Origin: Candidatus Solibacter sp.
Lineage (GTDB): Bacteria > Acidobacteriota > Terriglobia > Bryobacterales > Bryobacteraceae
Direction: 5' to 3'
Assembly: GCA_017883345.1 (NCBI GenBank)
Contig: JADGNT010000080.1
Coordinates: 1-11,057, forward strand
Length of the DNA stretch: 11,057 bases
The notes beneath the pieces are model-generated. The model had not been told where the DNA came from. It saw nothing but the letters and a program-made list of their open reading frames with translations, and searched no databases. The position numbers were made by a program, and so were the translations under genes. Position 1 is the first letter of the stretch; every line of letters starts with the position of its first letter. Shown here piece after piece: positions 7,004-11,057 of this stretch.

Positions 7004-8101
7004 ATGAACCGCCGCAACTTTCTGAAAACCGCGTCCGTGGCGCCCGCCGCCGCTTCCGTGGCCTTGGCCGCGCCCGCCGCCGCCACCCTCACCACCAAAA
7101 TCGTCCGCCTCAACTTGCAGCACACCTGGACGACCACCATGTCCTCTAGTGCGTACCGCGACACGCTGCACACCACCTACACGCGCGGCGGCATCACCGG
7201 ACACGGCGAAGGCGCGCCCATCGTGCGCTACCACGAGGACGCGGTCAGCGCGCAAAAGGCCGTGGAGAGCGTGCGCGACCTGCTGCTCGCCGCCGACCCC
7301 ATGCAGTTCGCCAAGATCATGGCCGAGGTCTTCCAACGCGTGCCCGGCGAATGGGCGGCGAAGGCCGCCATCGATATCGCCCTGATGGACTGGGTCGGCA
7401 AGAAGCTGGGCATTCCGCTCTATTCCTATTTCGGACTCGACCCCAAGGACGCGCCGCTCACCACTTTTTCCATCGGCATCGACACCCCGGAGATCACCAA
7501 ACAGAAAACCCTGGAAGCCGCGGATTATCCGGTGCTCAAGGTGAAAGTGGGACTGGCCACCGACGAGCCGACCATCGAGGCCGTCCGCTCGGTCACCAAG
7601 AAGCCCCTGCGGGTGGACGCCAACGAAGGCTGGAAGGATAAAGAAGAGGCCGTCCGCAAGATCAACTGGCTGGAAAAGATGGGCGTCGAGTTCATCGAGC
7701 AGCCCATGCCCGCCGAAATGCTGGAGGAGACGCGCTGGGTGCGCGGCAAAGTCCACATCCCCATCATTGCCGACGAAGCCTGCCAGCACGCCGCCGACAT
7801 TCCGAAGCTCAGGGAATGCTTTGATGGCGTCAACGTGAAGCTGGATAAAAGCGGCGGCATGCTGGAAGCCTACCGCATGCTCGAAATCGCCAAAGCGCTC
7901 GGCATGAAGACCATGCTGGGCTGCATGATCTCCAGTTCCGTGACGGTGACCGCGGCCGCGCACCTCTCCCCGCTGGTCGATTATTCCGATCTGGACGGCA
8001 ATCTCCTGATCTCTAACGACCCCTTCCACGGCGTCCGCGTGGAGAAGGGGAAGCTGATTCTCCCCAAAGGCCCAGGGTTGGGGCTGACCGCGGCGAAGTA
8101 G
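7004..8101 (+). CDS. Dipeptide epimerase (L-Ala-D/L-Glu epimerase), Tat-exported
   Basis: 365-residue enolase-superfamily enzyme of the muconate-lactonizing subgroup that interconverts L-Ala-D-Glu and L-Ala-L-Glu. It starts MNRRNFLKTASVAPAAASVALAAPAAA, a twin-arginine (RRNFLK) signal with hydrophobic region and AxA-type cleavage site near residue 27. Catalytic set: KVK (179-181, base Lys181), metal ligands Asp205 (VDANEGW), Glu232 (IEQP) and Asp257 (ADEA), and second base Lys282 (DKSGG). The DLDG motif at 329-332 is the dipeptide-amino-group binding DxD of this family. GGAG precedes the ATG by 6 nt. It forms an operon with the NlpC/P60 gene. In E. coli and B. subtilis this enzyme is cytoplasmic, so a Tat signal is unusual and suggests periplasmic processing of murein dipeptides. 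A relaxed specificity for other dipeptides is possible. Confidence 0.93.
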   Translation: MNRRNFLKTASVAPAAASVALAAPAAATLTTKIVRLNLQHTWTTTMSSSAYRDTLHTTYTRGGITGHGEGAPIVRYHEDAVSAQKAVESVRDLLLAADPMQFAKIMAEVFQRVPGEWAAKAAIDIALMDWVGKKLGIPLYSYFGLDPKDAPLTTFSIGIDTPEITKQKTLEAADYPVLKVKVGLATDEPTIEAVRSVTKKPLRVDANEGWKDKEEAVRKINWLEKMGVEFIEQPMPAEMLEETRWVRGKVHIPIIADEACQHAADIPKLRECFDGVNVKLDKSGGMLEAYRMLEIAKALGMKTMLGCMISSSVTVTAAAHLSPLVDYSDLDGNLLISNDPFHGVRVEKGKLILPKGPGLGLTAAK

Positions 8102-8134
8102 TTGAAACCTGATCCACGAGGACAATAAATACTG

Positions 8135-8290
8135 ATGCCCGCTGAAGAGAGTTGCACCGGCGAAGAACGCCGCGCGCTTGATGAAAAAATCGACCGCGCC
8201 TTGGAACAGGTCGCCGCCGGCCGGGTTTACGGACCGGAGGAAGCGCGGCGGAAGCTGGCCGCATTGCGAGAAGCGCACCTGGCAAATTGA
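8135..8290 (+). CDS. Small 51-aa antitoxin-like protein
   Basis: ATG 8135 to TGA 8290 encodes MPAEESCTGEERRALDEKIDRALEQVAAGRV... ending KLAALREAHLAN. It is all-helical and acidic/basic mixed. The segment ALDEKIDRALEQVAAGRVYGPEEARRKL resembles the C-terminal part of many type II antitoxins (pattern ALxxGLxxxxAGRVxxxEE), but the N-terminal DNA-binding half is absent or very short. GAGGA lies about 12 nt before the ATG, somewhat far. No toxin gene follows; instead a palindromic element starts 3 nt after the stop. It may be co-transcribed with the epimerase gene (33-nt gap). An orphan or truncated antitoxin is my best reading, with modest confidence. Confidence 0.55.
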   Translation: MPAEESCTGEERRALDEKIDRALEQVAAGRVYGPEEARRKLAALREAHLAN

Positions 8291-8293
8291 GTG

Positions 8294-8474
8294 TAGTGCG
8301 GCGCAAATAGTGCACCCTATCTTTGCTGCATCCGTAGCGTAGCCTTTCAGGCTGCCACGCCGGCGTCCTTGCCGGCGTTCTTCGAAGAATACCTGTACGA
8401 TTACCGGCATGGCAGGCGCGACGCTCGCGCTACGGTGCGCTGGATAAGGCGCGCTATTTGGGCGCACACCACTA
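8294..8474. repeat. 181-bp nested palindromic (MITE-like) element
   Basis: The ends are imperfect inverted repeats of about 25 bp. TAGTGCGGCGCAAATAG (from 8294) faces CTATTTGGGCGCACACCACTA (to 8474), followed inward by GCACC/GGCGC. Inside are CCGTAGCG (8332-8339) with CGCTACGG (8428-8435), AGCC/GGCT (8341-8353), ACGCCGGC/GCCGGCGT (8357-8378, 6-nt loop) and the palindrome TTCTTCGAAGAA (8378-8389). The whole can fold into one branched hairpin. It encodes no credible protein and no clear target-site duplication is visible. A non-autonomous mobile or REP-type repeat is likely. Confidence 0.55.
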
Positions 8475-8720
8475 GGCTGATCACATGGACTCAAGGCACT
8501 ACGGTATTTTCGCCGGCCGTCCGGGTGTACGGCGCCGATACTGCGCGTCATGCGGCGATCGTTGAGTCAGTCCGCCACCGGCGCGGTGGACTGGGCCGCC
8601 ATCCAGGCGACCGAAAGAAAAGTGGCGCATAACAAGTTCCGGCTGGCCAAGTCAGGCCTCGTTCAAGCTTGCACACGCGAAAGCGCCTGCCCCTCCCACC
8701 CCCGCTTCCGTGCGGCGTAC
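8475..8720. other. Intergenic stretch without a recognisable gene
   Basis: Between the palindromic element and the rhaB promoter I find no coding region with family resemblance, no RNA gene and no terminator with a T-run. The rhaB frame is open upstream to 8550, but its translation (MRRSLSQSATGAVDW...) does not resemble a carbohydrate kinase. It may hold the remains of a decayed gene. Confidence 0.4.
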
Positions 8721-8726
8721 TATACT
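8721..8726 (+). promoter_or_regulatory. -10 box of rhaB
   Basis: TATACT (5 of 6 to consensus) ends 9 nt before the rhaB ATG, so transcription would start at about 8733-8734, giving a leader of only 2-3 nt. No -35 match is found 16-18 bp upstream (C-rich), so an activator may be required. Confidence 0.4.
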
Positions 8727-8735
8727 TGCGTTTTC

Positions 8736-10181
8736 ATGAGTCATTATCTAGCCATTGATCTCGGCGCCGAGAGCGGACGCGCTCTGCTCGGCAGCCTCTC
8801 CGGCGGCAAGCTTTCCGTGGAGGAACTCCACCGCTTCCCCAATACCCCGGTCCGCGTGCCCGGCGCGCTCTACTGGGACATCTTGCGCCTCTGGCACGAG
8901 ATCCAGCACGGCATCGCCGTCGCCACCCGCGAGCGCAAACTCACCCTCGACGGCATCGGCGTCGATACCTGGGGCGTCGATTGCGCACTGCTCGGCTCTG
9001 ACGGCCTGCTCCTCGATAACCCCCGCCACTACCGCGACGCGCGCAACAACGGCGTGATGGAGAAGCTCTTCGAAGTCGTGCCGCGCGACCAGGTCTTCGG
9101 CTACACCGGCATCCAGTTCATACAGATCAACACGCTGTATCAGTTGTATTCCATGCGGCTCTCCGCAGCCCCCGCGCTGGGCGTGGCGGCGCGGATGCTG
9201 AACATTCCGGATCTCTTCAACTACTGGCTCACCGGCGTGGCCAAGTCCGAAACCACCATCGCCAGCACTACCCAGTTCTTCAATCCCGAATCCATGACGT
9301 GGGCCACGGAGTTGCTCCAACGGCTGAAGATCCCCACCGAAATGCTGTGCCCGATCGTCCCGCCGGGCACGCTGCTCGGCAAGACGATCGAGCCGCCGCA
9401 CACGCCGGTCTACGCCACCGCGGGCCACGATACCGCCGCCGCCGTGGTCGCCGTTCCCGCTGGAGGCGGGAACGGGAGCGGCACGAACTGGTGCTACATC
9501 AGTTCGGGAACCTGGTCCCTCATGGGCCTCGAACTCGACCGGCCGGTGATCGACGCCCACACGCTAGCCGCCAACTATACCAACGAGGTCGGCGTCTCCG
9601 GCAAGATCCGCTTCCTGAAAAACATCGCCGGCCTGTGGCTGCTCCAGGAATGCCGCAAAGCCTGGATCCTGGAGGGCACGGAATACAGCTACGAGCACCT
9701 CACGCGCCTGGCGTCCGAAGCGCGGCCGTTCAGCGCCGCCATCGATCCCGACGCTTTCCTGGAGCCCGGCGGCATGCCGGCGCAGATTGCCGCTTACTGC
9801 CGCAGCAAGGGGCAAGCGCCGCCCGCGACGCATGGGGAATTCGCGCGCGCCATCCTGGAAAGCCTCGCCCTGCGCTACCGCAACGTGCTGGAGAACCTGG
9901 AGGCGCTCACCGGGCGCAAGATCGACGTGATTCACATTGTGGGCGGCGGCTCGCGCAACACGCTGCTCAATCGGTTCGTGGCCGATTGCACCGGCCGCCG
10001 CGTCGTCGCTGGCCCGAGCGAGGCCACCGCCATCGGCAACATCCTCGTGCAAGCCATGGGCGCGGGCGAACTGGCGAATCTTGCAGAGGCGCGCGCCGTG
10101 GTGCGCAACTCCTTCGAGTTGACCACCGTGGATCCGCACCCCAGCCCCGAGTGGGAACGCGCCTACCAACGGTACTTTTAG
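8736..10181 (+). CDS. rhaB: Rhamnulokinase (FGGY carbohydrate kinase)
   Basis: Phosphorylates L-rhamnulose to L-rhamnulose 1-phosphate in rhamnose catabolism. 481 residues from MSHYLAIDLGAESGRALLG, the family N-terminus with the phosphate-1 loop DLGAESGR (8-15). Further signatures are GVDTWGVDCAL (75-85), GHDTA (230-234, catalytic Asp232), SSGTWSLMG (256-264), GGGSRNTLLN (403-412) and GPSEATAIGN (426-435). I chose ATG 8736 rather than upstream ATG 8550 because homology begins here and a -10 box lies directly upstream. There is no Shine-Dalgarno. An in-frame glycine-rich insertion AGGGNGSGTN (242-251), encoded by a perfect palindrome, sits between GHDTAAAVVAVP and the SSGTW strand. No rhaA, rhaD or rhaR is in the window, so the rhamnose genes must be elsewhere or further off. 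It converges on the GNAT gene with a 4-base tail overlap. Confidence 0.95.
   Translation: MSHYLAIDLGAESGRALLGSLSGGKLSVEELHRFPNTPVRVPGALYWDILRLWHEIQHGIAVATRERKLTLDGIGVDTWGVDCALLGSDGLLLDNPRHYRDARNNGVMEKLFEVVPRDQVFGYTGIQFIQINTLYQLYSMRLSAAPALGVAARMLNIPDLFNYWLTGVAKSETTIASTTQFFNPESMTWATELLQRLKIPTEMLCPIVPPGTLLGKTIEPPHTPVYATAGHDTAAAVVAVPAGGGNGSGTNWCYISSGTWSLMGLELDRPVIDAHTLAANYTNEVGVSGKIRFLKNIAGLWLLQECRKAWILEGTEYSYEHLTRLASEARPFSAAIDPDAFLEPGGMPAQIAAYCRSKGQAPPATHGEFARAILESLALRYRNVLENLEALTGRKIDVIHIVGGGSRNTLLNRFVADCTGRRVVAGPSEATAIGNILVQAMGAGELANLAEARAVVRNSFELTTVDPHPSPEWERAYQRYF
9451..9475. repeat. Perfect inverted repeat inside rhaB
   Basis: CCGTTCCCGC (9451-9460), loop TGGAG, GCGGGAACGG (9466-9475), a 10-bp perfect stem. 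It encodes the Gly/Asn-rich segment at residues 239-247, where other rhamnulokinases have a shorter loop, so it looks like a small palindromic insert that kept the frame. Confidence 0.6.
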
Positions 10182-10693
10182 TGGCCGGCTCGCGGTGAGG
10201 CATCCAGAACGGCGCGGATGTCTTTCAGCAGGCGGAACAAGTGGTATGGATCGCTCGGTGAAGGGACGAAGTCGAATCGCTCATAGAACGCCCTGGCTGC
10301 GTCGTCCTTCGCATGGACGGCGAAAGCTCGTATGCCCGCAATATCGGCGGCTTGCAGTGTGCGGAGCATCGCGTCCTTCATTAGACCCCCACCGAGACCT
10401 TTCCCCTGCCAGTCGGTTGCGATGGCAAGGCGGGCCAGGAGCATGATGGGCACGGGATGCCTGGCCAGACCCTTTTTCAGGCGCTCCGGCGCGGCGGCGT
10501 GTTCCACTTGACCCACAACCAACGTGTAGTAACCGGCGATTTCCGCATCCGCCAGCGCCACGTATGTCCGAGACGCGCCGGCCTGCTCGTTCTGGAGTGC
10601 GTGGCGGATCAGGAAGCGGTTGAGCACTTCGCGTCCGCAGTCGAAACCTTCCACCGCGTGTCCGCGCTGAAGCTTTTCAATGCGGAGATTCAT
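10178..10693 (-). CDS. GNAT acetyltransferase toxin, TacT-like
   Basis: 171 residues starting MNLRIEKLQRGHAVEGFDCG. GNAT fold with the acetyl-CoA loop LARLAIATDWQGKGLGGGLMKDA (86-108, QxKGLG) and the C-terminal AFYERFDFVPSPSDPYHLFRLLKDI (135-159), whose Tyr137 matches the catalytic tyrosine of TacT. TacT-family toxins acetylate the amino group of aminoacyl-tRNAs and stop translation. The start ATG 10693 overlaps the TGA of the DUF1778 gene (ATGA), the usual antitoxin-then-toxin order. A longer frame upstream lies inside the antitoxin gene and is not used. It overlaps rhaB by 4 bases at the 3' ends. Amino-acid specificity of the toxin cannot be told. Confidence 0.92.
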   Translation of the reverse strand: MNLRIEKLQRGHAVEGFDCGREVLNRFLIRHALQNEQAGASRTYVALADAEIAGYYTLVVGQVEHAAAPERLKKGLARHPVPIMLLARLAIATDWQGKGLGGGLMKDAMLRTLQAADIAGIRAFAVHAKDDAARAFYERFDFVPSPSDPYHLFRLLKDIRAVLDASPRAGH

Positions 10694-10980
10694 TTTTTGC
10701 GGCCGCGCTCGAAGACGCTCGGCTCGCGCAAGAGCTTGGTCAGGCGCGGGGCGGGCAGCGAAGGAGCATCCAGAGCGGATTGGAAGGCGGCCCACTGCTC
10801 GGTGCTCAAGCCGAATCGCTGGCGATCTGGCAGCGTTTCCTCGGCACGGGTGAGAGCGCTCTCCAGGACAAACTCACTGACAGACCGGTGCGCGGCCCGG
10901 GCGGCAGTCTGCAGGGTGCGCTTGGCCGACGGCGTCAGGCGGAGGTCGAGTTTCTCATTACGGGTTTCGGTGGCCGGCAT
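10690..10980 (-). CDS. DUF1778 ribbon-helix-helix antitoxin, TacA-like
   Basis: 96 residues. The N-terminal ribbon-helix-helix covers 9-50 (EKLDLRLTPSAKRTLQTAARAAHRSVSEFVLESALTRAE), which dimerises and binds operator DNA. The C-terminal tail 75-96 (LPAPRLTKLLREPSVFERGRKK) is the segment that wraps and neutralises the GNAT toxin in TacA-type pairs. A good Shine-Dalgarno AGGAAGG sits 7 nt before the ATG. It forms an operon with the TacT-like gene, stop/start overlap of 4 nt. Autorepression through the inverted repeat upstream is expected from the family. Confidence 0.92.
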   Translation of the reverse strand: MPATETRNEKLDLRLTPSAKRTLQTAARAAHRSVSEFVLESALTRAEETLPDRQRFGLSTEQWAAFQSALDAPSLPAPRLTKLLREPSVFERGRKK

Positions 10981-11002
10981 GTCGGGGCCTTCCTCTCACG
11001 AC

Positions 11003-11037
11003 GTCAGGATAACATATTAGCCAGACAATGTCCTGAC
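11003..11037. promoter_or_regulatory. Operator/promoter candidate of the TacA-TacT pair
   Basis: GTCAGGA (11003-11009) and TCCTGAC (11031-11037) are perfect inverse complements 28 bp apart. Pairing continues through CAT/ATG beyond a 3-base bulge. Between them, on the minus strand, lies the AT-rich TAATATGTTAT, the only -10-like sequence upstream of the antitoxin gene. No convincing -35 is visible. The layout fits a ribbon-helix-helix operator covering the promoter. Confidence 0.55.
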
Positions 11038-11057
11038 ACCCGCGCGCCCCTACCGCG

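Noticed and set aside
6983..8551. Very long minus-strand frame opposite the epimerase gene
   Set aside because: High-GC mirror frame; the plus strand encodes a complete enolase-superfamily enzyme with all catalytic residues, and the mirror frame reads as His/Gly/Asp-rich low-information sequence.
8369..8632. 87-aa frame inside and after the palindromic element
   Set aside because: It begins within the hairpin repeats and its Arg-rich sequence changes character midway; more likely chance coding in repeat DNA than a toxin remnant, although FFEEYLYDY drew attention.
8550..8735. N-terminal extension of rhaB from ATG 8550
   Set aside because: The extra 62 residues do not resemble a kinase, homology starts at MSHYLAIDLG, and TATACT lies just before ATG 8736.
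10694..10795. Longer start for the GNAT toxin
   Set aside because: The extra 34 residues lie inside the antitoxin gene in another frame and are Arg/Ala-rich; the ATGA overlap start is the usual one for this pair.

Overview
The window is about 11 kb of mostly GC-rich bacterial DNA. A hand count over 9001-9060 gives 41 G+C of 60, about 68%. I read it as a chromosomal segment of a Gram-negative, probably an Acidobacteriota of the Solibacter/Bryobacter kind. This is inferred from the overall style: GC-rich genes, a Tat-exported dipeptide epimerase, a nucleotidyltransferase/small-ORF pair and a rhamnulokinase. Nothing in the sequence proves the taxon.

Left block (1-843, minus strand): the 5' part of dnaX (DNA polymerase III tau/gamma), preceded by the small SRP RNA (4.5S, ffs) and its likely promoter.

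Accessory block (899-4368): a minus-strand pair, a 178-aa protein of unknown function and a 355-aa pentapeptide-repeat protein joined by a 1-nt stop/start overlap. It diverges from a plus-strand 374-codon protein that fuses a winged helix, a GHKL ATPase and a C-terminal STAS-like DUF4325 domain. The shared intergenic region carries a roughly 21-bp-phased direct repeat and an 8-bp inverted repeat. The plus-strand gene is clearly less GC-rich (55 of 120 over 3001-3120, about 46%), which suggests acquisition by transfer. Next to it, on the minus strand, is a nucleotidyltransferase gene overlapped by a 53-aa ORF with a TTG start. This block is the best candidate for an undescribed system.

Housekeeping block (4387-6126, minus strand): rplU-rpmA-obgE, with a promoter before rplU and a strong hairpin/terminator between rpmA and obgE. 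The nucleotidyltransferase pair lies directly downstream of obgE and may be read with it.

Cell-wall peptide block (6122-8101, plus strand): an exported SH3b-NlpC/P60 endopeptidase followed 12 nt later by a Tat-signal L-Ala-D/L-Glu epimerase. Together they could release and convert murein dipeptides outside the cytoplasm. A 51-aa antitoxin-like ORF, a 181-bp nested palindromic element and an intergenic stretch follow.

Right block: rhamnulokinase (rhaB), interrupted in frame by a short palindromic insert. It converges tail-to-tail on a TacA/TacT-type toxin-antitoxin pair (DUF1778 antitoxin and GNAT toxin, 4-nt overlap) with an inverted-repeat operator candidate at the window edge. Several genes here (GHKL gene, nlpC/P60, rhaB) have no Shine-Dalgarno but a -10-like box placed so that transcription would begin at or next to the ATG, hinting at leaderless mRNAs.
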